Of a stretch of DNA of 64,000 bases, positions 55,457 to 64,000 are shown in pieces. A program made the position numbers and the translations under genes. Each line of letters opens with the position of its first letter. Positions within the stretch are counted from its first letter, which is position 1. Under the pieces are notes generated by a model that was given only the letters and a program-made list of their open reading frames with translations, had not been told where the DNA came from and did not search any database. This DNA is from Tetramitus jugosus (Eukaryota; Heterolobosea; Eutetramitea; Acrasida; Vahlkampfiidae). The stretch is from contig OW569372.1 in the NCBI GenBank assembly GCA_937625935.1, positions 310,001-374,000 of the forward strand, read 5' to 3'.

Positions 55457-56035
55457 ATGCGCAACACCTGTTCACGAATCACTGTTGAATCGCTTGATAT
55501 TGGAGAGCACATTTATGCCTTTAGTGACAATCTGGGCACAGAACATGCGATATATCTCGGGTATGGTGGCCACGTGCACTGGGTCGCACTGTGCAGAAAC
55601 CATCAAGTTATTCAAACATCGATACAACAGTTCTTGAATGGAAGAAATCTGAGAATCGCTCAATATGGTTCATCTATACTCGATTGTTTCTTAAACAAAG
55701 GAAATAGTACAGAGGAGAGCTGCGATGCGACTACAGTTATCAGGAGAGCACTGGCAGCTATGGAGGAACGAGAGTGCAATCCTTGGGTGGCTCAAGACTC
55801 TTTGGCATTTGTTAGATATTGCAAAACGGGAAGAGTACGAGCTATGAGTACCAATGATAATCAGGATCGAAAGAATAACAACTGGATGAGTACAAGGGGA
55901 AAGGGAACTGCTTGTGGCACGATGTTAGGTGCTGGAGTTGGGTTCGTCATTGCTGGACCACTCGGTGGTCTCATTGGTTCCTTGCTCGGTGCAGGTATCA
56001 CTTATCCTTCTTTTACTCTCCTGACTAGTCATTGA
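55457..56035 (+). CDS. LRAT-like (NlpC/P60) protein lacking the catalytic cysteine
   Basis: The 192-residue protein has the lecithin-retinol-acyltransferase fold pattern. IGEHIYAFSDN opens it, the active-site His30 is in TEHAIYLGYG, and TTVIRRALAAMEER leads to the second motif. In active enzymes that motif is NCEHF. Here it reads DSLAF, so the nucleophile Cys is replaced by Ser115, while the flanking VRYCKTG is kept. The C-terminal 45 residues are a Gly-rich hydrophobic segment (GAGVGFVIAGPLGGLIGSLL), a likely membrane insert. LRAT/HRASLS proteins are acyltransferases or phospholipases; this one is probably inactive or altered. Confidence 0.72.
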   Translation: MRNTCSRITVESLDIGEHIYAFSDNLGTEHAIYLGYGGHVHWVALCRNHQVIQTSIQQFLNGRNLRIAQYGSSILDCFLNKGNSTEESCDATTVIRRALAAMEERECNPWVAQDSLAFVRYCKTGRVRAMSTNDNQDRKNNNWMSTRGKGTACGTMLGAGVGFVIAGPLGGLIGSLLGAGITYPSFTLLTSH

Positions 56036-56164
56036 ATACAAACGAGCGCCCTATCGAGCGGAGAAACCACAAAAAATGTAAAATTCAACCAATTGTTTGT
56101 CGTTCAACAAAAAAAATATTTCACAACAACAACCCAAGAGAAGAAAAAGAAACAGCACACAACA

Positions 56165-57276
56165 ATGGCCAGTGACGAACTAATTTGGCAAATCTTGGAC
56201 AAACAATTCTGTTCCTATAAAACAGAGTATGTAGCGACTACTACATGACATGTACTTTTTTTTTCACAGAGTTCCAACACTGACACATAAGCTTTTTCAT
56301 CACTCACTGAACAACACACACCACTAATACAATAATCCATGCCTATTCACACACACACAGTGCCATCAATCATCAAAATTTTTGCAAGCATCCCATGAAT
56401 GCCACTGGTTTCTGCAAGATGTCTCACTGTCCTCTTGCCAACAGTCAATATGCAACAGTTGTTGAAAAGGACGGTAAGATGTTCCTGTGCATAAAAACAC
56501 CAGAAAGAGCGCATTTACCACGTAAACTATGGGAAAAAATACCGTTGCCATACAACTTGGATGCCGCATTTGCTCAAATTGATAAAAGCTTGCGTTTTTG
56601 GGATAATAGAAAACTTAAGAGATGCAAACTCCGTTATCACCGATTGTTCCTCATGTTGAGGCGTATGAGAAAATTGAAGCAGAGAGTGTCAGCAAAGATG
56701 GTGCCAGTGAAGAAAAAGGTTGAGAGACGATTAAAGTCGAGAGAACAAAAGGCTGAGAAGATTGCCATGTTGGAACACAAAATTGAGGCCGAATTGTTGG
56801 AGAGATTGCGCAAGGGCGTCTATCCCAAGGAACTATATCAAACACAAGAAGAAACAGAGAAGGAGACTGAGGAACAAGCAGACAATGAATCGATTGATGA
56901 TGTCGTCTTTGAGGAAGATGAGAGCGAAGACGAAGAAGAGGAGGAGATTGAGTTTGATGTGGATGATTTGGCAGAGTTTGATTTCTCTGATGCCGAAGAG
57001 GACATTGAAGATATTTATAATGAACTCGAGGAGGAGTACGAAGAGCAACCATCACAAAAGCAACAACAGTCGTCCACCAAGAAGGACAAGATGAAATCTG
57101 CTGATTCTAAGAAGCGATTACGATCGAATGATGACGATAACGACGCATCATCAAAGCCTTCTTCCAAATCTGGTGCTCCATCATCTTCTTCATCCGGTGC
57201 TAAGCGCCCAAGACGCCGCAGACATTTGGAAATTGAATATGAAGATTCAGCAGACAGAGAAACTCTCAGTTCATAA
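56165..57276 (+). CDS. MAK16: Ribosome biogenesis protein MAK16, two exons
   Basis: Exon 1 is 56165-56226 and exon 2 is 56361-57276. The 134-base intron begins GTATGT and ends after a CA run at CACAG, in phase 2. The 325-residue product (human 300) begins MASDELIWQILDKQFCSYK, then the zinc-binding Cys pattern NFCKHPMNATGFCKMSHCPL across and after the intron. The helical middle is KRVEKK-like and basic (RRMRKLKQRVSAKMVPVKKK), with LERLRKGVYPKELY. The tail is acidic then basic, as in other MAK16 proteins. MAK16 is a nucleolar factor of 60S subunit assembly and binds RPF1. Confidence 0.95.
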
Positions 57277-57347
57277 ATCACTTTTGCTGCAATCACTTGC
57301 TGATGTATTTGTTGTGTTTCGTGTGTTTTACAGTTGTTGTGTCCACT

Positions 57348-58001
57348 TTATTCCCCATGTAAGAGCTGGGTGAATGTGGCTCGTGTCCACTGGATATCAT
57401 CCTCAATGATTTGCTCGGAGGGAGCCAACGCTGAACTCAGCACAGTTAGATTCAAATGAGAGTCCATCGGTTTCCGTAGTGGAGGCAACGAGAACACAAG
57501 ATCCCTGTCCAGTTCTCCAATGCTTTGAACTCTATTGCCGTGATAGTCGGGTGCATTCGCGATTTCATTCATCAATGGATCATCTTGTTGGCTGGCCAAG
57601 GTAGGTATGTTCTTTATTCCTTCTTCTTCATCATCTTCCTCCATGTACTTCGGGACTTCTCCCTTGTATTCCTCCTCTGCTTCTTCTTCTTCATCCTTCT
57701 TTCTGAGAGATAGTGACAAAAAGAATTGAGTTGGATTTCGGTTTAACAAATTACGCTTCACTATGTGATCCTAAACTCACCCCTTACCAAACACCTTTCC
57801 AAGAAGTCCGGTGCTTTTGGTTTCTTTTACTTCCCCCCATCCACTCTTCTTTAGCTCTGGTGTTTGTTCGTCTTTCTGATCAGAAAGAACTAAGTCTGTA
57901 GGAGTGCGATGCCTGTTTGCTACTCTTGTTCTAGGTCTCTGCTTAAAAGCTCCTTCTGAGAGGTTACTCTCTTCACTGGTTCCGCTGCTCAGGGTGTTCA
58001 T
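57348..58001 (-). CDS. IFT43: Intraflagellar transport protein 43, two exons
   Basis: Exon 1 is 57781-58001 and exon 2 is 57348-57702. The 78-base intron begins GTGAGT and ends TCTCAG, in phase 2, giving 191 residues. The N-terminal half is Ser/Glu/Lys-rich with SGWGEVK, a conserved short box. An acidic stretch follows. The C-terminus has the IFT43 pattern IPTLASQQDDPLMNEIANAP, then IGELDRDLVFSLPPL, then LNLTVLSSALAPSEQIIEDD and a Trp. IFT43 is a small IFT-A subunit needed for retrograde flagellar transport. It fits with the Tctex1 chain in this window and a flagellate stage. The start ATG follows aaaaa. Confidence 0.85.
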
Positions 58002-58405
58002 TTTTTCATTTGGTGAGGCTATCTGTAGACACAAAAAGGCGCCAAAGTGATCATTTTTTGATACTAAAATCGCTGACAGATTATGCTTTTGACCCTTCGT
58101 CTATCTCCTTTGGGCAAAATCTAGGCGAAACATTGTTTCTGCTCGTTATAAACTCCAAGGTCACATGTCATCCATCGTCTACATTTTACCGCAACCACCA
58201 TAACAAAATAGAGACAAGGAGCAATAGGCAGTGGAAGAGAGAAAATGGCGATCGAAGGGCCCATCTCTCCACATCTGGTGCACTTTTATTACACACGATC
58301 GTGGAGCAACGAGATCAACAACAAGCCACATTTAAAAACCAACCCAATTCTGCCATTCTCCACTCCCATATCCCACCTATACTCTAACCCAAGACCATAA
58401 TCATC
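58002..58405. promoter_or_regulatory. 404-base divergent spacer of IFT43 and P450
   Basis: An open frame runs through much of it on the plus strand but lacks any protein-like pattern. A GC-richer patch lies at 58235-58275. The P450 leader has CA-rich sequence. No RNA gene is seen. Confidence 0.4.
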
Positions 58406-60004
58406 ATGTCGAGCAGTAGTACAACACATGGCCTGTTACCTTCCCTTTCTATCTGGTTACCATCACTATCCCCTGCTTCAATGCTTCTTCCCTTGTTGTT
58501 AGTCCTTGCCTTGTATGTGATTGCTCGTGCCATCATTGGTCATATCATACAGGTATACCGATTTAGACACATACCTGGTGTGTCTCAATTTTTGCCCCTT
58601 ATGCCCTTTCGAATCCCTATGTTGGCATCCCACATGTACATGAATAACACTGGATATATACTGAATCTGTCAAGGACTCGGTTTGCGAATTGTCCCATCT
58701 TTGCTGTGACAGCCTATCACTCGACATTTGTCTTTGTGAATTCTTATGACGCTCTCAAGCATGTCAGTACCAAGAATTCTTCCAATTTTATGAAACCACA
58801 GCAGCTGTATAAAATACTTGAGATTTATGGGCCGAATATCATTTCATTAGGCGGAGGATCCATGCACCGTAGACATCGACAGATTGCTGAACCAGCATTT
58901 AGTGAGAGACACTTGAAGTTTATGGTGGACGTTGCGAATCATTGCACAGATTTGTTAGTGAAGCGGTTGAGTCACAATGGAAAAATTGAAGTTCATTCTG
59001 ATCTAACAGATGTCACAATGGATATCATAGGAAAAACTAACTTTGGTGTTGATTTAGGTGTGTTTTCATCAGAACAACAAAAACTGCAAGATAAGATACC
59101 ACCAGAGTCACCTTTTCATTTTGAGAAGGTTGACAAATTAAGTCACAAAACGTTCTATGATGCGCTCCATGTTACCAATTCATTAGGACTCGTGATTCAA
59201 CATTTTATTCCACAGAGTTTACACTGGATTCCGATATTTAATCCTGTCACATCCGCAATTGCCGATACCAAGTTGTATCTGAATGAGTTAATTGAACGGA
59301 GAAGGACTCCTAATGGTGAAGAATACTTGGATCTGTTGAGTATGCTTGTTCAGTCCAATGAGAAAGAGAGCCAAAAACTAACTTCTTTGGAAATTGTTTC
59401 AGATGCATTTATGTTCTTGTTGGCGGGTCATGAAACAACAGCAGCCTCGTTGGGGTATTTGTTCGTTGAGTTGGCCAAACATCCACACATTCAACAAAAG
59501 TGTATCCAAGAGATCGACACTGTATTACACGGAGGATCATTGACTCATGAGGACATCCACAATCTCCCTTATTGCAACAATTGCATCAAAGAATCTCTAA
59601 GATTACATCCTGTAGCAGCTGCTGTGGCAAAAGAGGTGAAGAGGGATGATTTATTGTGCGGATATGAACTTCCATCTGGTACTTTTGTCTCTATTCAATT
59701 TAATTTATTCCACAGTAATGAGCTCTATTGGAAAGAGTCAGACACTTTCAATCCAGACAGGTTTTTAGTGAAATATGACCCGTTAACCTTCTTACCGTTT
59801 GGTTATGGTGTAAGAAGGTGTGTCGGGGCCAATTTTGCTCTCATTGAATCGTTGGCAATCATGGTTCGACTGTTACAGCAAGTTTCATTTGAATTCGCTC
59901 CAGATATTGATGTTAGTAATTACCAACCAAAAGAGCAGCATATTGTGACTGTACGGATCACCAAGCAGGACTTGATTGTTGTTCCCAGATTATCAAAGAA
60001 ATAA
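58406..60004 (+). CDS. Cytochrome P450
   Basis: A 532-residue microsomal-type P450. The N-terminal membrane anchor (about residues 22-50) is followed by basic residues. The I-helix oxygen-activation motif is AGHETTAAS, the ExxR motif is ESLR in NCIKESLRLHPVAAAVAKE, the PERF-like motif is FNPDRFLV, and the heme loop is FLPFGYGVRRCVGANFAL with ligand Cys472. All required residues are present. It should use NADPH-P450 reductase to hydroxylate a lipid, sterol or xenobiotic; the substrate is unknown. The sequence looks like the CYP3/CYP4 clan in general terms. The gene has no intron. Confidence 0.94.
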   Translation: MSSSSTTHGLLPSLSIWLPSLSPASMLLPLLLVLALYVIARAIIGHIIQVYRFRHIPGVSQFLPLMPFRIPMLASHMYMNNTGYILNLSRTRFANCPIFAVTAYHSTFVFVNSYDALKHVSTKNSSNFMKPQQLYKILEIYGPNIISLGGGSMHRRHRQIAEPAFSERHLKFMVDVANHCTDLLVKRLSHNGKIEVHSDLTDVTMDIIGKTNFGVDLGVFSSEQQKLQDKIPPESPFHFEKVDKLSHKTFYDALHVTNSLGLVIQHFIPQSLHWIPIFNPVTSAIADTKLYLNELIERRRTPNGEEYLDLLSMLVQSNEKESQKLTSLEIVSDAFMFLLAGHETTAASLGYLFVELAKHPHIQQKCIQEIDTVLHGGSLTHEDIHNLPYCNNCIKESLRLHPVAAAVAKEVKRDDLLCGYELPSGTFVSIQFNLFHSNELYWKESDTFNPDRFLVKYDPLTFLPFGYGVRRCVGANFALIESLAIMVRLLQQVSFEFAPDIDVSNYQPKEQHIVTVRITKQDLIVVPRLSKK

Positions 60005-60224
60005 ACTAGTTCACTTATGTCCTAAAACACATGTGAACTATTCAATTTGCCCCACTTGAAGTTGTTACTACGAATCTTCTCCTTCATAGTATGTCCGATG
60101 TCATTCACGTCAGTGTCCGTCCATAAGACTCGAATCAACACCACAAGCTGAAAAAAAACACAACAACAGATCAATTCACAACAACACAAAAACAAATCAT
60201 ATCAACACTACAACAACAACAAAC

Positions 60225-62018
60225 ATGAGTGACTCAACACCAACCAGAAAGACTGTTCTCGATCCAAACTTTCAACATCAATATCCATCATCATCATCCA
60301 CCACTCCAACAGAGGACTATGATGAATCATTGTTGGACAAGTCAGGCAAGGATCGATTGGCCAAATTGAAGGAATACAGAGAGAAAGGTATTTTGACAAG
60401 CAAGGATTATGACAAGAGAGTCAAGGAGTTGTTTGACAAGGTGAGCACTTCATCATCCACTGCTACTGCTGCTACTGCTTCTACTCCAACCAAATCAACT
60501 ACTGCAACAACAAGTAGCAGTGCTCCTACTCGTCAAGCGACTACACCAGCAGCAGCAACAACAACAACAACAGTAACTACTCCAACAAAACAACCAACGA
60601 CTACTACTACAACTACTCCAGTCAAGTCAACACCTGTTGTTGCTACTACTACCGCTACTGCTACTGCTACTGCTCCAGTGACTACTCAACAACAACAAAA
60701 ACAATCTGCATCATCAACATCAAGTAATGAACCACAATTGAGTCAAAAAGATAGAGAAGATTTGCAAAAGTTGGAAAAGCTTGTCCAGAGCGGTATTCTC
60801 ACACAGAGTGAATTTGATCAAAAAAAGAATCAAATTCTCACTGCTGCTGCTGCCGCTACATCTCAGAAACCAGCAGCATCAAGTGCACCAGTGACTCAAG
60901 TAGCTTCCATTGCCACCAAGCCAAAATCATCCACCGTTACAATCTCTGCAGAGAATCAACAACAGTTGGACAAGTTGCAAAAATTGGTGAATGCAGGTAT
61001 TTTGACCCAGAGTGAATTTGACCAGAAGAAGCAAATGATTTTGGCAGAGGAGGAAAACAAGGCAACAACTACTCCTGCTGTTGCTACCACCACCAGTGAG
61101 CGTAGCATTCCCATCTATGTCAACAATCAAAAGAAGGACACTAGTGCAGAAAAGGTGACTACACAACTCGTTGTTCGTGTGACCAACATTCGTGGATCTA
61201 CGACCAATCCATTTGAACTGGTGTTGAACGGTCAATCAGTCATGTACAAGAGCACAGAAGACGTTCCAGAGAACAAGGAAATTGTGGTCCGTGGTGACAT
61301 TCCACACATGTCCAACGAAGAATTGGAAATTAGCATTGATATCAAGATGATGGAGTTGGGCGTTGATGCTACACAGCACTTTAATCTATCAAAGGACGGA
61401 AGATTTATTCAAATTGGAATGACAAGCGACAACAAGTTGAGCATTAAGCAACAAACGAACGAAGTGTTTGATGCAATGTTCACAGCTCCAAAGCCTACTC
61501 CTCAACCTGTGAGAGCCTCAGGAAAAACTGACATCTTCTTAAAGTTCTATGGACTGAAGGCGTCCAGTGACCTTCCATTTGAAATCTATTACATGGATCG
61601 CTTGTTGTACTCTGCGACTGATGATATGCCACCAAGACAAATTGGTTGCGTCACAGGACAAATCCTCAAGGAGCGAAGAGTGAATGATCAATCCGAAGAT
61701 GATCACATTGTTCTCTTGAGAATCAAGTGTCCAAAGATTGGTGTTCAAGATGCTACTGCCACCATCAATTTGAGTCAAGATGGTGGTAAGTTGTATGTTG
61801 AAGTGTCTGGAGAGGATCTCATTGTGAAGCAATCTGTCTCTGATGAGGAATTCGAGACCGAGTTCAAGGTAGTTGACTTGCAATTGACCAGAAGCAAAAC
61901 AGAAGAGATTAGCGAGAAAGATTTTGAGACATTGAAGAAATTGAAGAGTCTGTTCGATGCTGGCATTCTTTCTGAAGAAGAATACCAAACCAAGAAGGAT
62001 CAGATCTTGAAGAATTAA
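60225..62018 (+). CDS. Protein with four SHOCT-like motifs and two beta-rich domains
   Basis: The 597-residue protein has four copies of a short helical SHOCT-type motif (L-x-K-L-x(4)-x-x-G-I-L-T/S-x-x-E/D-F/Y-D). They are at about residues 40-68 (LKEYREKGILTSKDYDKR), 178-205 (LEKLVQSGILTQSEFDQKK), 247-272 (LQKLVNAGILTQSEFDQKK) and 567-597 (LKSLFDAGILSEEEYQTKK). Thr/Ala/Pro/Ser-rich linkers join the first three. Two related beta-rich domains, at about 311-418 and 435-549, lie before the last motif. Each has a hydrophobic LVVRVTNIRG- or IFLKFYGLKA-type strand and a ...NLSxDGxxIxI- or ...NLSQDGGKLYV-type end. SHOCT motifs occur mostly in bacterial proteins and are thought to oligomerise or bind. 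I know no protein with this layout. Confidence 0.75.
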   Translation: MSDSTPTRKTVLDPNFQHQYPSSSSTTPTEDYDESLLDKSGKDRLAKLKEYREKGILTSKDYDKRVKELFDKVSTSSSTATAATASTPTKSTTATTSSSAPTRQATTPAAATTTTTVTTPTKQPTTTTTTTPVKSTPVVATTTATATATAPVTTQQQQKQSASSTSSNEPQLSQKDREDLQKLEKLVQSGILTQSEFDQKKNQILTAAAAATSQKPAASSAPVTQVASIATKPKSSTVTISAENQQQLDKLQKLVNAGILTQSEFDQKKQMILAEEENKATTTPAVATTTSERSIPIYVNNQKKDTSAEKVTTQLVVRVTNIRGSTTNPFELVLNGQSVMYKSTEDVPENKEIVVRGDIPHMSNEELEISIDIKMMELGVDATQHFNLSKDGRFIQIGMTSDNKLSIKQQTNEVFDAMFTAPKPTPQPVRASGKTDIFLKFYGLKASSDLPFEIYYMDRLLYSATDDMPPRQIGCVTGQILKERRVNDQSEDDHIVLLRIKCPKIGVQDATATINLSQDGGKLYVEVSGEDLIVKQSVSDEEFETEFKVVDLQLTRSKTEEISEKDFETLKKLKSLFDAGILSEEEYQTKKDQILKN

Positions 62019-62082
62019 TAATAAATGTATTGCTTAATACTTTTGACTGTTTGGTTTTCTGTTTATTGTGGAATCGCCTAGA

Positions 62083-63195
62083 TCAATAGAGAAACCGACC
62101 AGTAGCAAATGTGGGTACTTCAGTCTTCAGAGGACTGCTGGATGAACTAGAACTCAGAATCAAAGATACTAGTTTCTCGTGCTTCTGTGCCATGATGCAC
62201 AATCGATCGTAGGAGTCTTCTAGCTCTATCTTCTTAGGGACGAACAGAGGTGAATCCACGGAAGAGATTACCTCTGCTATCACATCAATCATGTTCTTAA
62301 CAATCCCTCGTCGTCTGCCGAGTTGTAAGAATTGATCATCATCGGTCAATCCTTCACGACTTAAATATTTAAGGAGTCCGTTCGCCTTTTGTACTGTTGG
62401 CGAGGTTGAGGGACTCGAACTCCCTTGACTAGCATCGTGGTCATCCTCGTCGTCAGAAAACTGAACAATCCTACATGTTGAGTTCTTCTCTCGGTATTGA
62501 ATCTTCTCCTGCAAACTGTTCTTGAAGCTCTCGCTCGTCACAATACTCTTGAAAAAGTTTTTGTTGTCTAATCGCTCTTCTCCAGAGTTATCGGTACTTC
62601 GTTGCTCACTGTACTTCCGATTGTGTCGCCGAATGCACAGACATATGACTTCGACAATGTCCTCTAATGCATTTAACAAGTCATTTTCTAGAAGAGTCAA
62701 CTTTACCATTTGCTCATTTAGTTTTGTTCTCGCTTTGAATTGAGGGTTCACTTCATCACACAGTTCCATAAACGATTCACTGTTATGATCCCATCCGATC
62801 CCATCCACACCTACAATCTCATTCCACCGATCATCCGTCTCCATCAACACCTGCTCCAAATACTGCCTTAATTTTTGTGCCATGCAACACCGAGAAACGA
62901 GCTGCTTCAACAGTTGGGAGTTCCTCTGTGCTGCACCTCTTGTCATGCTGCTCTTCTTTGGTGATGGTGTCATGGCTCTTCGATTGTTTAGCAACATGTA
63001 ATGGTGTATCGGTGAGTCTCTCCTCAGTGATGATACCGATGAAATTTGAATTGCAGGATCGCTCCCTGCTTGAGCTTGACAATGGGAGGAGGAGCACGAC
63101 AATTGAAGAGCTGTTGTTCCTCTTCGATCACCCAGAGGACTCCTATTGGTGCAGTGGATCAAGGATGCTGGATGAATGGGACTGATTGTAGACAT
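62083..63195 (-). CDS. Unrecognised protein with helical core
   Basis: From the ATG at 63195 the product is 370 residues. The upstream frame has only GTG starts. Residues 1-85 are Ser/Arg-rich, with SPSKK- and SPLG-like phospho-site clusters. Residues 95-215 are helical (QLLKQLVSRCCMAQKLRQYL, then LNEQMVKLTLLENDLLNALE). An acidic Ser/Asp patch (residues 240-265) follows, and then a second helical part (RRGIVKNMIDVIAEVISSV). The last residues contain a Ser run. I do not recognise a family. It may be a centrosomal or cytoskeletal protein from its composition, but that is a guess. Confidence 0.6.
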   Translation of the reverse strand: MSTISPIHPASLIHCTNRSPLGDRRGTTALQLSCSSSHCQAQAGSDPAIQISSVSSLRRDSPIHHYMLLNNRRAMTPSPKKSSMTRGAAQRNSQLLKQLVSRCCMAQKLRQYLEQVLMETDDRWNEIVGVDGIGWDHNSESFMELCDEVNPQFKARTKLNEQMVKLTLLENDLLNALEDIVEVICLCIRRHNRKYSEQRSTDNSGEERLDNKNFFKSIVTSESFKNSLQEKIQYREKNSTCRIVQFSDDEDDHDASQGSSSPSTSPTVQKANGLLKYLSREGLTDDDQFLQLGRRRGIVKNMIDVIAEVISSVDSPLFVPKKIELEDSYDRLCIMAQKHEKLVSLILSSSSSSSPLKTEVPTFATGRFLY

Positions 63196-63550
63196 CTTGT
63201 TGTTTGTTTTGCCCACCACAAGAAGAGGATGATTGATTCGAGAGATGCAATCTCACTCAGGGTCGATCAATTTTTGTTGAGGCCTTTCACACAACCCGTT
63301 CTTTCTTGGATAACACCAAACAGAACAATGAATTACGGAACGCTTCCATCAATGTTGCGGTGTGTGATGTCTTGGGAACCATCTTGAGGTGGCGGAGTTG
63401 CCAACCATAACTACAGTTGGCACAAACACATTTATGGAAATGGACGGCCCAACTTTGATTGACAGTTGATGGTTACGAATAATGGAAGTGAAAAAAAAAG
63501 TGAAATGTTATTTGATTGCCAAGAGAGTAAACTAAGTGTAGTCATGACAT
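63196..63550. other. 355-base spacer, nothing recognised
   Basis: It lies between the 5' end of the unrecognised gene and the 3' end of the Cys-rich gene, both on the minus strand. No convincing ORF, RNA gene or repeat is seen. Confidence 0.4.
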
Positions 63551-64000
63551 TTAGAGCAGATAGTACATCAATAGAGCAACCAAAACGGTCATCATCTGAA
63601 GTGATTGTGCTACTGGAGCACTGTTGTATCCCTGAATAGATGGAATAGAAATGGATCTATCAGCCAAATCTTTCTTCATACAATTGTAGTATTGTAGGAA
63701 TGTAGCACCACACTTTCTGTGAATGCAACTACTACGATCAGCAATAATAATCACAGTTTCACCATCAGTATTGACAGGTGCAATGTATGGGTTGCAGTTG
63801 GCTGTGAGACACGAGTTGAACAAGGTGTAATCTCTTGCACAATTTCTCTGGGCAAAAGTACCACAGTATCCACCTGCAGATGCGCTTCGGCAGAAGCATT
63901 TTTCATTGCCTGCACATTCGTTGGTTGCTGTTGAAGTACAAATCTTGTATGGCACAACACACTTTTGTTGACTGCTGTCACAGGAGAGACCCTTCTCACA
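63551..64000 (-). CDS. Cys-rich, probably GPI-anchored surface protein, 3' part only
   Basis: The frame is open to the window edge, so the 5' end is missing. The 149 residues present hold many Cys: CEKGLSCDSSQQKC, CAGNEKCFCRSASAGGYCG, CARDYTLFNSCLTANC, CIHRKCGATFLQYYNC. The end is a hydrophobic stretch (SLQMMTVLVALLMYYLL) with no basic tail and small residues about 25 before it, as in GPI-attachment signals. A single-span anchor is the alternative. Cell-surface or cyst-wall location is inference. No enzymatic motif is visible. Confidence 0.65.
   Translation of the reverse strand, partial: CEKGLSCDSSQQKCVVPYKICTSTATNECAGNEKCFCRSASAGGYCGTFAQRNCARDYTLFNSCLTANCNPYIAPVNTDGETVIIIADRSSCIHRKCGATFLQYYNCMKKDLADRSISIPSIQGYNSAPVAQSLQMMTVLVALLMYYLL

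Noticed and set aside
58010-58387. 125-codon plus-strand frame before P450
   Set aside because: No protein-like pattern, and it lies in a divergent promoter region.
62408-62425. T-arm-like string (GTTCGAG loop with flanking complementary bases) on the minus strand
   Set aside because: It lies inside a coding region and no acceptor stem, D arm or anticodon arm is found around it.

Overview
The window is nuclear DNA of a heterolobosean amoeboflagellate, most likely a Naegleria species; I do not commit to a species. The reasons are dense eukaryotic genes on both strands with short spacers, few and short introns that lie mostly near gene 5' ends, A-rich starts, long Asn/Gln/Thr/Ser homopolymers inside proteins, flagellar genes (IFT43, a Tctex1 dynein light chain, an LRR/Sfi1-like protein) beside amoeboid signalling genes (RasGAP, RhoBTB, RhoGDI), a plant-like PLS-type PPR protein, and a broken DUF4116 gene, a family I associate with Naegleria. 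I saw no prokaryotic operons, CRISPR arrays, viral genes or intact transposons.

Layout. 1-7.6 kb: the end of a RasGAP protein, a small ER-like membrane protein, a PPPDE-PUL peptidase, a short-chain dehydrogenase, an LRR protein and a spliced LRR/Sfi1-like protein. 7.66 kb: an intron-containing tRNA-Glu(TTC). 7.8-12.5 kb: a stand-alone eEF1B-gamma-type GST, an NADP-isocitrate dehydrogenase with both a mitochondrial leader and a C-terminal SKL, and a GnT-I-like glycosyltransferase with an added Cys-rich tail. 12.5-26 kb: phospholipase D, CLN3, a low-complexity nuclear-type protein, PPR, a KCTD-type BTB protein, a Mut7-C ribonuclease, CSN6 and UCH37. 26-39.8 kb: an ankyrin protein, a proteasome-assembly-chaperone-3-like protein, a secreted carbohydrate-binding-like/EGF protein, a PH protein with DFRxxL motifs, a STE-type kinase and several unrecognised proteins. 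39.8-42.4 kb: a gene-poor AT-rich stretch with the DUF4116 relic. 42.4-51.7 kb: a three-exon Tctex1 light chain, a TPRA1-like 7TM protein, an m3C-type tRNA methyltransferase, RhoBTB, RhoGDI and an alpha/beta hydrolase. 51.7-52.7 kb: a second decayed region. 52.7-64 kb: a secreted hydrolase, a 2OG oxygenase, an LRAT-like protein lacking its catalytic Cys, MAK16, IFT43, cytochrome P450, a four-SHOCT protein, an unknown protein and the end of a probable GPI-anchored Cys-rich protein.

The genes do not form one pathway. Themes are small-GTPase control (RasGAP, RhoBTB with a CAAX box, RhoGDI, an actin-linked PH protein), ubiquitin/SUMO/proteasome control (PPPDE-PUL, CSN6, UCH37, PAC3-like) and cilium/basal body. 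I resolved exon structures by hand for LRR/Sfi1 (3 exons), CSN6 (2), ankyrin (2), the PH protein (2, with a GC-AG intron), Tctex1 (3), MAK16 (2) and IFT43 (2). All reading phases close correctly. These models are inference from splice signals and protein continuity and need transcript confirmation. The strongest candidates for something undescribed are the four-SHOCT/two-beta-domain protein, the GnT-I/GnT-V-tail fusion, the dual-signal IDH, the DFRxxL PH protein, and the LRAT-like protein with Cys replaced by Ser.
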